From Hemicordylus capensis (Eukaryota; Chordata; Lepidosauria; Squamata; Cordylidae): a DNA stretch of 64,000 bases. The stretch covers positions 11,496,501 to 11,560,500 of the forward strand of contig NC_069662.1 of the NCBI RefSeq assembly GCF_027244095.1, in the 5' to 3' direction. A program made the translations under genes and the position numbers. The stretch's first letter is position 1. Each line of letters opens with the position of its first letter. The notes under the pieces are model-generated. The model was not told where the DNA came from, did no database searches, and saw nothing but the letters and a program-made list of their open reading frames with translations. This document shows positions 51,640 through 63,782 of this stretch, one piece after another.

Positions 51640-51960
51640 GATCATAGGAAGCTGCCATATACTGAGTCAAACCATTGGTCCATCTAGCTCAGGATTGTTT
51701 TCACAGACTGGCAGCAGCTTCTCCAAGGTTGCAGGCAGGAATCTCTCTCAGCCCTATCGTGGAGATGCCAGGGAGGGAACTTGGAACCTTCTGCATGATG
51801 GTGCTCTTCCCAGAATGGCCCCAGCGGGATACATCTGATCCCTAAGGGATACACATGTAGTCTCCCATTCAAATGCAAACCAGGGTGGGCCCTGCTTAGC
51901 AAAGGAGACAACTCATGCTTGCTACCACAAGACCAGCTTGCAGTAGCAAGCAGACATGTG
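51640..51960 (-). repeat. SINE S3, reverse, with extended head
   Basis: ataggaagctgccatatact, ggtccatctagctcagg, ggcagcagcttctccaagg, ctttggaaccttctgcat-type block and cagggtgggccctgcttag. The last block is shared with the copies at 6670, 62920 and 63740. Confidence 0.75.
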
Positions 51961-52039
51961 ACTCCTAACAGCTGGGTGGAGGGAGGCATCCCAAGTCTTG
52001 CCTCCCCCCAGACGATCATTCTTTTCCTGGTGTGGGTGC

Positions 52040-52550
52040 ACTAGACCCCCTTAAAAAACAAAGGTTAAGAACAGGTTATTCCTATACTTACTCAAAAGCA
52101 ACAGCACTCTGAATTTATGATGACCCCTCCGCAATTTCTATCAAATAACTTGGAAAAAAACCTGGTCTTGGATTCAAGTAAACAGAGTGAATAAATAATA
52201 AGGAAGATGGTTCCCTGCCCCGAAAGGGTTTACTTTCATTTTAAAAAGTTAAAACCTGCCAGTTATTCAAGATACAGTCTGCACTACTGGAAGCAGCTCT
52301 CCAAGGTTTCAGGCAGGGGTCTTAACCTGGGATCATCTCCTGCAGGAAAAGCAGATGCTCTGCCACTGAACTATGGTCTCATCCACACATACCAGTATTT
52401 ACCCAAATCGAAGACCGAATCGAAGACTGAATTGAATTGTATTTACCTGAATTTAAGACAACCCCCTTAAAAAGTAGACATTAAATACAAGTTATACCTA
52501 CATTTACTCAAAAGGAACAGGACTCTGGATTCAAGACGACCCCCCAATTT
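52040..52550. repeat. Two 'GAATTTAAGATGACC' repeats flanking a SINE S3 fragment
   Basis: 52040-52190 and 52430-52550 share acaagttatacctac / ggttattcctatac, actcaaaaggaacagg and gacgaccccccaattt. The SINE S3 fragment is at 52262-52385 (ctactggaagcagctctcc, gatgctctgccactgaac). Confidence 0.65.
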
Positions 52551-52555
52551 TTCCC

Positions 52556-52712
52556 CAGACTATGGGAAACACCTGTATCGGGCAGCAGCAATATAGGAAG
52601 ATGCTGAAAGGCATCATCTCATACTGCACGGGAGATGGCAGTGGTGAACACCTCCTATGTTCTACCAAAGATGTTGACACCGACTCGACGGAACAACTTT
52701 ACCCTTTTACCC
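52556..52712 (+). repeat. SINE S2, 3' part
   Basis: agactatgggaaacacctgt, gatgctgaaaggcatcatct and ccgactcgacggaacaactt. An internal gap removes the cacaggg block. Confidence 0.7.
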
Positions 52713-52739
52713 GATTTCTAATATTTAAAAAAACTAGCC

Positions 52740-53640
52740 TTGCATGCAGGAAAATACAGTAGCAGCTATTTGCAGTTTAAAGTCCTGCAGAGAGGATGTT
52801 GTTGTTGTTGTTTTATGGGGCTTATCTCGGGTTGTGGCTTAATGGCTGCAAAGGAATCACTCCTTCCCGGGATGTTTTATGGTTTGTTTTCTTTAATTTG
52901 TTCCGTGTCCTTGTTTGGCTGGCAGCAGATGGATGGAGGGAGAGAGGGCCAGCCCAGCTGGGGCCAAACCCTCACAATGCCTGTCAAGTGTGGAGATCTT
53001 GCAGAAGCTGTTCTGAATGTGGTTTCGCAGAAGAGCACGATTGTGGGAGCGGGCGGGGGGGGGGAGACCTCTTAAATGAATAATAATATTTTATTTATTT
53101 TTAATTTTTATACTGCTGTTTGCAAAGGCGGCCAGGAGCACAGAGAGGCTGATCTAGTGACTCTTTCCTTCTCCTTGCCTCCTGGGTCATGCCCGCCTCC
53201 GCCCACAGCTCCCAAGGCAGCAGTACTTCCTTTTACCCTACAGACCCAGAGCAATCGGGGGAAACTCCAGATTGCAAAACTCACTGGCTGGTAGGTAGGT
53301 GGAGCTGCCACAGCGGCTGCATTTCACTCGGGCTCTCTTTTCTCTCTGTGTGTCTTTTCCTTTTTTTAGATCTGCTGGAGATGGAAACTCTGACACCCGC
53401 GGCTGCCTGGGGGGCCTGGGGCGTGCTGGGGCAGTTCCAGTTTTCTTTCTTTCTTTAAAAAGCATGCTTCCCCTTTTTCAAGTCCATGTGTCAGAGGGGA
53501 TCAAGAAACTGCAGCAGACATTTGGCATCTTTGATCATCCCTAGACTGATTATCTAGCTAGGATGGAGCAGCCCTGTGGTTTTTGGTCCTTTACACCAAG
53601 GCCCCCTGTTTTGCCAGGGACAGCAAAGAAATTCCTGGGC
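52740..53640. other. No gene recognised
   Basis: Overlapping plus-strand frames at 52740-53083 and 53189-53544 have no similarity I recognise. G- and T-rich tracts (53055-53070, 53360-53375) are present. Confidence 0.35.
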
Positions 53641-53644
53641 CAGC

Positions 53645-53830
53645 AGATCTCAAACATGGGCCCCCAGATGATGTTGGACGGTAACTCCCATCATGGTTGG
53701 GGATTATGGGAGTGGTAGTCCAAATGCTTCTGGGGACCCTTGCCTGAGAACTCATGACTGCTCAGGGGTTCCCAAGCTGTGGTACTCCAGATGTTGTGAA
53801 CTACAACTCTCATCATCCCCAGCCAGTGTT
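53645..53830. mobile_element. Family M MITEs
   Basis: About 53645-53757 (atctcaaacatgggccccc arm and its inverse) and a half copy at 53765-53825. Confidence 0.65.
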
Positions 53831-53847
53831 CCCTCTTACAGGGATTC

Positions 53848-54085
53848 CCAGGTTATTATTATTGTTATTATTACGTTTATATCCCGCTTTTCCTCCAAGG
53901 AGCCCAGAGCGGTGTACTATATACTTAAGTTTCTCTTTCACAACAACCCTGTGAAGTAGGCTAGGCTGAGAGAGAAGTGACTGGCCCAGAGTCACCCAGC
54001 TAGTTTCATGGCTGAATGGGGATTTGAACTCGGGTCTCCCCCGTCCTAGTCCAGCACTCTAACCACTACACCACGCTGGCTCTCA
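53848..54085 (-). repeat. Sauria SINE, reverse
   Basis: (ATT)n tail, tttatatcccgcttttcctc, gagcggtgtactatatac, gagtcacccagctagtttc and B box gatttgaactc. Ends ctctaaccactacaccacgc. Confidence 0.85.
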
Positions 54086-54124
54086 CATGTTGTTGACTAA
54101 ACATCTCTCAGATGTTGTTGACTA

Positions 54125-54375
54125 AAGTGTGTCATCAAATTGATTTCGACTTCTGGTGACCACAGAGCCCTGTGGTTTTCTTTGGTAGAATACAGGAGGG
54201 GTTTACCATTGCCATCTCCCGCACAGTATGAGATAATGCCTTTCAGCACCTTCCTATAGCACTGTTGCCCGATATAAATGTTTCCCATAGTCTGGGAAAC
54301 ATACCAGCGGGGATTTGAACCGGCAACCTTCTGCTTGTTAGTCAAGCATTTTCCCGCTGCACCACTTAAGGTGGC
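54125..54375 (-). repeat. SINE S2, reverse
   Basis: gtcatcaaattgatttcgac, ccacagagccctgtgg, gatttgaaccggcaacctt, gctgcaccacttaaggtggc. Confidence 0.8.
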
Positions 54376-54670
54376 TGCAACTTCTATAATCCCCAAGCAA
54401 AAGCCACCGTAACTGGGGATTCTGGGAGTTGTAGTCAACAACATCTGGGGATCCTTGTTAGAGCGGACACTGTCCCTAGCCACAATGAATTGCAGCTGGG
54501 GATGGTGGGAGTGGTTCAGCAACATCTAGAGCAGGGATTCTCAAACTTGGGTCCTCAGGTGTTATTGGACTTCAACTCCCATAATCCCCAGCCTCAGTGG
54601 CCTTTGGTTGGGGATAGTCCAATAACACCTGAGGACCCAAGTTTGAGAATCACTGACCTAGAGTGTCAAA
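54376..54670. mobile_element. Family M MITE cluster
   Basis: Three copies or halves. The best is 54533-54665, with arms ggattctcaaacttgggtcc / ggacccaagtttgagaatc. Confidence 0.75.
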
Positions 54671-54784
54671 GGTGGGGAAGCCGTGACATAGGTAGCTGAC
54701 AGTTAATTTCTGAGCTTAAACTGGGTCAGGACTGAACTAAAAAACAAGAAGGGGGCGAAAAACTGTGGACAACCACCACCCAGT

Positions 54785-55625
54785 ACAAACATTTATATAC
54801 CACTTTTCAACAAAAGTGCTAAAAGACATTTACAAATACATGAATAAGAGAAATGTTAGGGATGCGCAAACCTGGTTCACACTCAAACCAGGCTGGTTCG
54901 GAGGCTGACCTCAAACCGAACTGGACCCAGTTCGGTCCGAAGTTGAACTGAACCTCTCGGGCCGGTTTTGGCCCGGTTTGAGGGTGGCACTAAAATAGTC
55001 TAAAATAAAGAATGACTTATCGCTGCCACCACCTGCGTCAGCCTCAGGGGGTGCTGTGGCAATGCGGGGGGCGGTCTCTGCAGGCTCCCCCTTCCCCTGC
55101 TGGCATCCCCCCAAGTCTCCCACACCTGGTTGAACCCTCTGTGTGTGTGTGTGGTGGCCATTTGGGGGGCCAACCACACATGTGCATGGGCCATTTGCAC
55201 GACTACTCAGTTGGTCACGCAAATGGCCCATGTGCATGCGCAGTGGCCCAAAGTCATTCCTTATTTTAGACTGTTTTAACACCCACCACCACCCACGAAC
55301 CGGGCCCGAACTGGCTCGAATTCAACCTGAGTTGGGGCCTCTGTTCGAGGGGGCAAAACCGAACATGCCCGGCCCGGTTTGAACTTGCTTCTGATTCAAA
55401 CCGAACCGGGCAAATCGGTTTTGTGCACATCCCTATAAGATGGTTGGTTTGGCTCCCTGTCCCAAAAGAGCTCAGAATTGAAAAGAGAATATAAGATAGA
55501 CACCAGCAGCTACCACTGGAGGGATGCTGTCTGAGTTTGGATAGGGCCAGATCAGTTGCTCTCCCTCTGCTAAATTTAAGAGAATCACTACTTTAAAAGG
55601 TGTCTTTTTGCCCACTTAGCAGGGG
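54785..55625 (-). repeat. Repeat family A copy split by a hAT element
   Basis: tttatataccacttttcaac to gaataagag, then after 55435 aagatggttggtttggctcc, tggatagggccagatcag, aaaggtgtctttttgccc. Confidence 0.75.
54857..55435. mobile_element. Non-autonomous hAT-like foldback element, 579 bp
   Basis: Ends tagggatgcgcaaacc / ggttttgtgcacatccctа-type terminus, the same termini as 31965-32477. An internal inverted pair agtctaaaataaagaatgac / gtcattccttattttagact is present. No clean 8-bp duplication is visible here, perhaps through decay. Confidence 0.75.
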
Positions 55626-55814
55626 ATCACTCACTACTGTTAATTAATTGTGAACTCACAACAAACACAGACAGGAAAACTACTAGGGTTGGTTTTCCAA
55701 AGCATTTCCATATGAACCTTTATGAAGGACGTATTTCATTTCTTGATAATGAACTAGCTGAGTCATGCAATACTGCTGTGACCTCTAACCAACTTGGTTC
55801 AGCTTCTTAGAGGC

Positions 55815-56055
55815 CAGTAAAAGTAAAGTGTGCCGTCAAGTTGGTGTCGACTCCTGGCGACCACAGAGCCCCGTGGTTGCCTTTGGTAAAATACAGGAGG
55901 GGTTTACCATTGCCATCTCCCGTGCAGTATGAGATGATGCCTATCAGCATCTTCCTATACTGCTGCTGCCCGATATAGGTACCAGCGGGGATTTGAACTG
56001 GCAACCTCTGGCTTGCTAATCAAGTCATTTCCCCGCTGCACCTTTAGGTGGCTGC
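55815..56055 (-). repeat. SINE S2, reverse
   Basis: gtcaagttggtgtcgactcc, gtttaccattgccatctccc, gatttgaactggcaacctc, gctgcacctttaggtggc. Confidence 0.8.
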
Positions 56056-56524
56056 AGTGTTGTTTTGTTGACCCGGCTGATATACTCCAGTGTTGTTTTC
56101 CTGAGCTGGTTTGAAAAAGAGTCAACTATTCCCTTGCTAAAGATAGATATTGAAATCTTTTGGGAACACCAGTCCTAACAGCTGTGTAGAGCTGAGCTCC
56201 AGAATCATTAGCTCCTACACATCTAGTACGATGGAAATGGGTAGAGTTCCAAACACAGAAAGTGAGCCTTCCAAGCAGACTGAAATGCTAGCAACTTTCA
56301 TCTAAATAACAAAGCCCTGATGATTTCTAACAGGAGAGATTCCGGGAACCAAGTGCAACGCTCCTATCGGATAAGAAGTCTTCTGTAACCTTTATAATGT
56401 TGCCAGATTTTGTGTGGCAGCTGTTAAGATTTGCCAGCAATTAACATCAGCCTCCACTTTGGTGTGTTTAACAAGCAGTTTTTACTATGGAGAAACAGAT
56501 TATCAGTTGGACTGGATTTTCAAC
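56056..56524. other. Nothing recognised
   Basis: AT-rich single-copy-like sequence with a short repeated agtgttgttttgttgacc / ccagtgttgttttcctgagc phrase at 56056-56105. Confidence 0.35.
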
Positions 56525-57390
56525 AGATGTCGAGCCCATTCACACAATCGGGCGGGCGGGCGGGCAGGCGGGGGAAAGGCTGTGTTCCACTTACCTTCAC
56601 ATCTTGGGCACACCACTGTGCACCCTGATGATCCATGCTGATCAACTACAGCACGGATCTTCAGAGGCGGAGATGATGCATCCTGGCCACCAGGTATCCT
56701 ACAATGCACGTGGTGCATTGAGGGATTCCCACAGGACACAGGTGCTCTAGGTGCTCGTCTGTGTCTCCCTGGGCTAAACCTAGCCCGAGGAGACATTGAG
56801 GCTATTCACACACGTGCAGTGGAAACGGGGCTAAGGGAGCCCACCGGCAAACCCACTTAATTCCCCCCACCCTTAAATGAGGTCAGTGGAGTGAGTGCTC
56901 CGTGAACTCCGTTGTTTTGATCGTGTGCTGTCACCGCACGGCTTTGCACCAGTGACTCATGAGGAGATCCCCGACCGGGAGGCTACAACAAGCCTCCCGG
57001 CGTCGGGGGACTCCCCAGAATGTCCCGCACTCCAGCACAGGGCATTCTGGGACTTCCTGGGGCCAGGTGGCCCCCGATCCCCACCAGCTCCATGACAAAG
57101 TCAGTAATTGTGTGGGTGGCCGATTTGGCCACCCAGGGCAAGCTGCCTGCTCGTCTGCAGGGAGAGCAGCTCAAGCCCGTTCTCCACACAGAACCCTCTT
57201 AAGCGTTCCACACCGCTCGTGTGGAGAGCCTTACTCAGTCCCAGAGCCTGGATGAATGGCATGCCGGTGCTGTTAACCCAGGCAAAAAGCCAGGCTAGGT
57301 GCTACTGCCCCGCCAGAATCAGGCCCAATCCTGGCAGTTCTCACACGCAGCCTAACCCAGGGTGGGCTTCCCTAGCCTATATTAGGCTGC
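56525..57390 (-). mobile_element. Foldback element family E, copy 3, with a second GC-rich foldback
   Basis: About 56805-57235 is the reverse of the 62440-62900 element (shared ccaccagctccatgacaaag, aattgtgtgggtggccgat and paired cattctggg / agaatgtccc). The flank from 56525 (cattcacacaatcgggcggg) to 56800 and 57240-57390 (agcctaacccagggtgggc) looks like another foldback of the same type. Confidence 0.5.
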
Positions 57391-59998
57391 ATGTCAGATC
57401 AGCCTTGTACTGTGTTGCTCTTGTGGGTGTTTGTATTTAATGATCGTAACAAAGTTCTCTGATCTGGGGCCTAAAACTAAAAGTCATGTGCTGAAGATGT
57501 CCTGAGGTTGAACCTGGGCCAGATGGCAACCGTAATAATGTTCCCAACAACACATGAGCCCCAAGAAAGCCCCTATCCACTCTCAGCTTCTTGTTGGACA
57601 GGGGCTAGGTGGCACAGCAAAGTGCCTAACAGTGTGATCCTAAGCATGTTTACTCGGAAGTAAATCCCTCTGGCTGACTTCCAGACTAACACCGCATTAG
57701 TGCAAGAATGTTGTACTAGCTAATTATCCTAAGTCGGCAGCTTGCATTCCTGAGTTGTGATGCTCTAGTACATCAGTGCCTTCACGTGCACAAACCAGTT
57801 CCACAACTTAGGGATGGTGACTGAGTAAGCCAAATCCCAGGTTGTCACCAGATGAACTGGTGGCATCTGTAGATGGACCCCTCCTGATGATCTTAACGAG
57901 TAGTGGAGATCTTACAGGGTAAGGCGCTCTCTGAGGTAACTCGGGCCTAAGCCATTCAGGGGTTTAAAGGTGACAACCAACACTTTAAGCGTATTCACAT
58001 GTGCAGCCTAACCCAGGGCAGGGCAGGCCAGCCTGGTTTAGGCTGAATGTGTGAAGCGCCAAGCATGAGTTTTTAACCCAGGGTTCGCTTAACCTGGTTT
58101 GCTTAATCCCAGCCAGCCATCATCTGGGTGATCACTGCCAGGTTAAATTGCTTCCCCTCAACATGCCACCATTTCCAGCAACAAGCTGGAAGGAAAGGAA
58201 AAAACCTATTTCCTGGTAAGGCTGGGAAACTTTGGAGAAGCCACTGCTAGTCCGTATATGGGAAGTTAGTACTCCAGCACAGCAAGGAAGACACGCGTGA
58301 TCAATGTGCCAAATTTACATTTTCCCAACTGCAGGATACCCACCCACACAACAGCCCTGCCTGGTGCACGATCACCAAATATGCTTCATGGCTGAGTGGG
58401 GTTCGGAGCATAGCTCTCCCTGCCCTTGGTCTGATGCTCTCTCCACTAGGCCACATTGCCTCTGCAGCATAGCAATGTGGGTGGCAAGCAGCCTGCAGCT
58501 CAGTTTCCGGCAGCCCCTGCTGCTGATCTCCGTGCCCACCTGACTGCCTGCCTCCCTCCGCCCTCATGCAGCAGGCTGATAACGTCATTACCCCACCCCA
58601 CCCACCCACCCCCGGTTGGCCCTGGCAAAGCTGATGAGGGCAGAGGGGGAGAGGAAGGAGACTGGGTGTCTTCTCCTGGCCTTGGCCCCATGCATATCAG
58701 CTCCTTGCTAGCGTTGATGCAGGAGGCAGATGAGTAATGATGAGTGTTGCATAGTAGCCCAGCTCTTTTGCCCCCTCCCAAGGCCCTACCCCATTGGATG
58801 AACGTGGTCACCCCACGGAAGTTCCGCCCCTGTCCAGCCTTTAAGGTGCTACACACACCCCTTTTGTGTGGGTTTGCTGTGACAGACTAAGAGAGCTGCT
58901 ACTCTGGACCCTGTCACCACTGAGAGAAGGCCACTCTGCACACGCACAGAGGTGCTCTCTACTTTTCTTTTCTTTTCTTTTTTTAGTTCTGTCATACCAG
59001 AGGTGAGATCTGGAAATGGAAGCAGATCTGTAGTAGCTAAGCCCCGAAAAGTCCCACGTCAAATGCCAGTCTGAAGCCCTTAATGCTGGAGAAAGAAGAG
59101 AAGCCGAACCTTCTTCCACCCTTAGGGTGCTGGAAAGAAGAAGTTCACCCCTCAAATACAACCAAAGAACCCAAGCCATTTTCAGCACAAGAATGGTCTT
59201 TGGGTCACCCCAGATTTCTGGCCTGCCTTTTCCACCCCACTGATCTTACCGTTGAGATTGAATGTCTCCTTGGAATGTATGCTTGCTTGTCTCTCTTCTG
59301 AAAACGCTGAAAAGAAAACCAGATGTAGTGCAAAGGGTTGACTCTGTTTGTTCCTTTTCTGGGGGAAATTCCCTCCATAATGCATTGCCCGGCTCACCAA
59401 GCCAATCTATCTCCAAAACCTCAGTGACACCTAGTGGTCATTTTGTTTGTGTGAGATTCCTAAATAATGACCAAATTCTTAAGCAGTGCAAGGAAAAGCC
59501 ATGGTTTCGCTAAACAAGCCAAGATTCCATGCTATGCCTGAATCCAGCTCCTGTTAAGACAACCAGAATGCCTGGTGTTTAAACCAGTAGCCTCCAGCCT
59601 TCCCAAATTCAGGGTACATTGCCGATCTAGATCTGCCCTTAACTTCCATTCTCTTCCTTCTCCCTTGGACAGTTGATGTGACCCATCTTGAGTCATCTTC
59701 TGATTCCTCAGCTGGAGACTGGTTTTCAAGCATGCTACCTTCAAGGAACTCTTTCCACACCAACTCCACTGTTGAAAACCCCCGTGTGGTGCAAAGGATT
59801 CTGCGACATGCTTTAGGATGTGCTGTTGGTTGATATACAGCACCCTTAGACCTCATGAACTCAGAGTGAGGTTCAGTCTACAGTACATCTTTACTCACAA
59901 TGATGCATGAATTAATTATGAATACATCTGCATATGACTAAAGCAGCTGTTTCAAAGGGTGGCGAAAATATCCTTGGCTTTTTTCCGCAGTGCTTATA
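57391..59998. other. No gene recognised
   Basis: A foldback fragment with agcctaacccagggcagggc lies at about 57990-58110. The 58300-58860 and 59532-59856 frames lack family similarity or splice borders. This is the longest stretch without a supported gene. Confidence 0.35.
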
Positions 59999-60000
59999 TA

Positions 60001-60474
60001 CAGAGCTGAGAAAACGTTTGTGAGATTTCATGTTTTGGAGTAGCCAAGTCAAAGTCCAGACCTAAACCCTATTGAAATGTGGCAAGATTTGGTGAGCTCA
60101 TGCAAGGAAGCCCTCAAATGTCACAGAGCGGAAACCATTTTGCATGGAAGAATGGGCCAAGACTCTTCCAAGCCGTTGAGAGAGACTGATCACCTGATTA
60201 CCAGACATGTTTAGTAGCGGTTATTGCTGCTCAAGGAGGTGCTACCAATTACTGAATGCAGGGTTCACATACTTTTTCACACAAGGATGTTTGCTGTTGA
60301 CTCTCTCTGTTCAGTGAATATTTAAAATATATCCTTGTTTCCTGAGTCACTTATTAATCAGAGTTGCCTTTCTCTCTTCTCAGAATTTGGCTTAGGATCC
60401 AATCATGTTTTGAATAAGAATTGTGCTAACATACAGACCATCCTAGTGGGTTCACAAACATTTTCTCAGCACTG
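60001..60474 (+). mobile_element. Internally deleted Tc1/mariner element of a second family
   Basis: Ends cagagctgagaaaacgtttg / aaacattttctcagcactg, flanked by TA (59999-60000, 60475-60476). Inside is only the end of a transposase: SRPKPY/NPIEMWQDLV-type frame pieces, then CKEALKCHRAETILHGRM. The first two-thirds of the element is missing. Confidence 0.85.
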
Positions 60475-60476
60475 TA

Positions 60477-61013
60477 TGTGCTGAGGAAGGAGGAATTCAC
60501 TTCTTTGTGAAGCCTCATCTACACAAGTCCTAGACGGATGAACCGTGAGGTGGTAGAGGGAACTATCTTACTTCAGATTGCAGGCAGAGGGTGCCGTTTT
60601 GGAAATCTCCATGTTGGGTGGGAAACAGGGGTGTAGCTATAATTGAGTAGATGGGTTCAAAGAACCCAGGGCCCCCAGCTCCCCTGGTCCCTATTTTCTT
60701 CATTATCTCCCTCACTCCAAGGTGCCGCCGGGGAAAGGAGTGAACACCCCCTCTCCCCTAGCTATGCTCCTGGTTAACAATGTTCCCCTGGAAGTAAATT
60801 GAGCTCTGGAGAGAGACAAGTTCTAGCTGAGCCCACTCTCTGTTTGGTACTTCCTGCTGGGAATCCTTCACATGGGGTGGCGGCAGCTCAAAAATGGGAT
60901 TCCCGACGCAGACTTAACTAGTGCAATCCATGCTCTACCACCTCAGAACTTTGGTAATCATGTTTTCCTTGCAGTCAGATGTCTCTGACTTGGCTTAATC
61001 AGAAATGGCTCCT
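60477..61013. other. Nothing recognised
   Basis: No exon or named repeat could be supported. Confidence 0.35.
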
Positions 61014-61200
61014 CTCAAAGGAAGCAGCCTACTACCAAGTCAGACCCTTGGTCCATCTAGCTCAGTATTGTGTCTTCATAGACTGGCAGCGGCTTCTCCA
61101 AGGTTGCAGGCAGGAGTCTCTCTCAGCCCTATCTTGGAGATGCTGCCAGGGAGGGAACTTGGAGCCTTCTGCTTGCAAGCAGGCATCCTCTGAAACAGCA
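61014..61200 (-). repeat. SINE S3, reverse
   Basis: gaagcagcctactaccaagtc, ggtccatctagctcagtatt, gatgctgccagggagggaac. It lies behind a (TCAAAGG) junction. Confidence 0.7.
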
Positions 61201-61376
61201 TCAACCAACCTTCAATTTGTACAAGAGATTAATTTTAAGCATTTAAAATAGAAATGAGTGGCCCAATTAATCAGTCTTTTTATTTCGATGAAAAGGTTTC
61301 AGATCCATGGAGCAATTAAAGACTGCAACCCCATTTAAGATGGTAATTAACTCACATGACTATTAATTATGTTTGC

Positions 61377-61567
61377 ATTGTGTGTGTGTGTGTGTATAAA
61401 TGTGTGTGTGTGTGTGTGTGTGTGCGTGTGCGCATGTGTGTGTGTGTGTGTATATATATATGTAACATTTCTATCCTGCCCTCCTCCTAACTCCTTCTAA
61501 AAGGTTCTGGACGGCATGCATGCTCCCTCCAATTTTATACTCACAATAACCCTGTAAGGTACGTCAG

Positions 61568-61609
<42 letters not shown>

Positions 61610-61610
61610 G
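61377..61610. repeat. (TG)n and (GA)n microsatellites
   Basis: (TG)n with interruptions lies at 61378-61450, then TATATA. A pure (GA)n tract is at about 61571-61608. The sequence between (ctatcctgccctcctcctaa) is the tail of an interspersed repeat. Confidence 0.85.
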
Positions 61611-61779
61611 AAGCACTAAACTAAACAGTTTCAAATCTATCCCTGTTCAGTCATTCACCTCTTTTCCATTCAGTTTATTGTTGAGCCATTACAAAAAACG
61701 CAGAGATTATCTTAAAAGGAAAGCAAAGGTAAATTGCTTCAAAAACATTCAAACATCTGTAACATAAGCCCTATTCAGA

Positions 61780-62385
61780 TGTTATATTTTTAAAAGTTGT
61801 ACTTATTGACAGCTGTGGAAGCAGGAAAGGAAGTCCCGCCTTCCTGGCACTGTCAATCAGTTCTCTTCAATCCTCCTCCCAGGGTGTTCACAGTTACGGT
61901 AGTTGCCTCTTCAAATGACCAACCATGGTAACCATGAGCAGCCTGAAAGTGACGGGGACTGATTGATGTGTCAGGGGTGGGACTTCCACCTCTGTGTGTC
62001 CTTAACAACTTCACAGTGCGAAATTTGCCCCAAATTTGGTACAGTTCTAGTGCTACATAGAGACATCTCAACAATATATTTTGTGATGACATCATGCACC
62101 CCAATTCAAGATGGCAGACGCATGAATCTTTGAGGTGGAAGTGGACTAATTTGTGAACTGCCTAACTGGTTTGCACCAAACTTGGTAGACAGGTTAAGAT
62201 TATAGAGGATATTAAACCTTGATATCTCATAAATGAATTCCAGGACTTGTTTGAGATGAAAGCTGTGTGTGTGTTCCCCCTATAACAACTTTGCAATGCC
62301 AGGACCAATTTGGATCAAATTTAATACAGTTGTAGTGCCACACAGAGTCATTCCAAGGACATGTTTTATAATGATGTCATTCTCT
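61780..62385. repeat. Two long diverged units related to the array elements
   Basis: ccaaatttggtacagttcta and gtgctacatagagacatctc at about 62030, and tcaaatttaatacagttgta and gtgccacacagagtcattcc at about 62315. The aattcaagatggcagacgca box lies between them. Terminal GCCTAC motifs were not found. Confidence 0.45.
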
Positions 62386-62389
62386 CATA

Positions 62390-62900
62390 GCCAGCCCCCA
62401 CCTATGCACGGTGCACCCGAGAGGAGACCTGGAGGCAGGTCTCATGATCCGTGAGACCCGCTTTCTCCAAAACTGCGGGGAGAGTGGGCTAAGCCCGCTC
62501 TCCCCGCAAATGACCGGGCAGGGAGCTCTGGGTGGCTGGATCGGCCACCCACACGATTGCCGGCTCTGTGACGGAGCTGGCGGGGGCTGGAGAGAGTGGA
62601 GGCTGTGCGGCCCCCGCAAGCCCCAGTATGCCCTGAGCGAGCACGCAGGGCATACTGGGGAGACCCTCGGAAATGGGAGGCAGCTTTTCGCCTCCCCTCC
62701 GGGGGTCTACTCGTGAGTAGCCACGGCACGAAGCCGCACCATGGCTACTCATGATACTAAAAACCAGGGGGTTTTGACCAGGGGTTCTCGAGCGGGCTAC
62801 CCACTCTAGAACCACCAGGCTCGGCTGCGAGCCTGGTGGTTCTTACAATTAACAAAAATCGGGCTAGGCCGATTTTTGTTAATTGTGAGAATAGCCCCCA
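62390..62900. mobile_element. Foldback element family E, copy 4, with two perfect hairpins
   Basis: Contains gagagtgggctaagcccgct, ggccacccacacgattgcc, and the ccccagtatgccctg inverted pair. At its right end are two perfect hairpins: 62808-62823 with 62828-62843 (16-bp stem) and 62845-62862 with 62869-62886 (18-bp stem). It ends gtgagaatagcccc. Confidence 0.65.
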
Positions 62901-63210
62901 TGTCTTGCACCTGGTCTTGTTGTAGCAAGCATGACTAGTTCCCTTAGCTAAGCAGGGTCCACCCTGGTTGTATATGAATGGGAGACTTGATGTGTGAGCA
63001 CTGGAAGATCTTCCCCTCAGGGGATGGAGCCGCTCTGGGAAGAGCAGAAGGTTTCAAGTTCCCTCCCTGGCTTCTCCAAGATAGGGCTGAGATTCCTTCC
63101 TGCAACCTTGGAGAAGCCGCTGCCAGTCTGTGTAAACAATACTGATCTAGATGGACCTATGGTCTGACTCAGTATATGGCAGCTTGCTATGATCCTATGT
63201 TCCACCCTGT
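62895..63210 (+). repeat. SINE S3, forward, long version
   Basis: gcaagcatgactagttccct, gctaagcagggtccaccctg, caaccttggagaagccgctg, gccagtctgtgtaaacaata and ggtctgactcagtatatggc. This copy shows the extended left part. Confidence 0.75.
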
Positions 63211-63482
63211 TCGTACAGACAAGGCTCTGGCAACCATTGTGTGTCTGTACCCTGCAGATTGGATTTAGTGCTTAACAACAAAAAATGCTGGAATTTGAAG
63301 ATGGTAATTAACAATTAAAATGATACTGAAAAGAAAGTAAGTGGGTTAGTTCTTAGCAGAACTTCTTGTTATAGCTATATTCTGCTTTTCCCCCAAGGAG
63401 CCCAGAGCAGTGTGCATGTTGTGTTATCCTCACTTTGAATGTATATCTCCCCAGTCTTTGTCCAACATTCTAACCACGACTT

Positions 63483-63770
63483 AGGAACATAGGAAGCTGC
63501 CTTCTACCGCGTCAGACCCTTAGTCCATCTAGCTCAGTACTGTCTGCACAGACTGGCAGCGGCTTCTCCAAGGTTACAGGCAGGAGTCTCTCTCAGTCCC
63601 ATCTGGAGATGCTGCCAGGGAGGGAACTCGGAACATTCTGCATGCAAGCATGCAGATGCTCTTCCCAGAGTGGCCCCATCCCCGGCGGAGAATATCTTAC
63701 AGTGCTCACACATGTAGTTTCCCATTCAAATGCAAGCCAGGGTGGAACCTGCTTAGCAAAGGGGACAATT
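63483..63770 (-). repeat. SINE S3, reverse
   Basis: aggaacataggaagctgcct, tccatctagctcagtactgt, gatgctgccagggagggaac, gccagggtggaacctgctta. Confidence 0.75.
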
Positions 63771-63782
63771 TATGCTGCTATG

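Noticed and set aside
52740-53083. Overlapping frames with GGDLLNE-like ends
   Set aside because: Two frames of similar length overlap, neither resembles a known family, and the stretch ends in a poly-G run.
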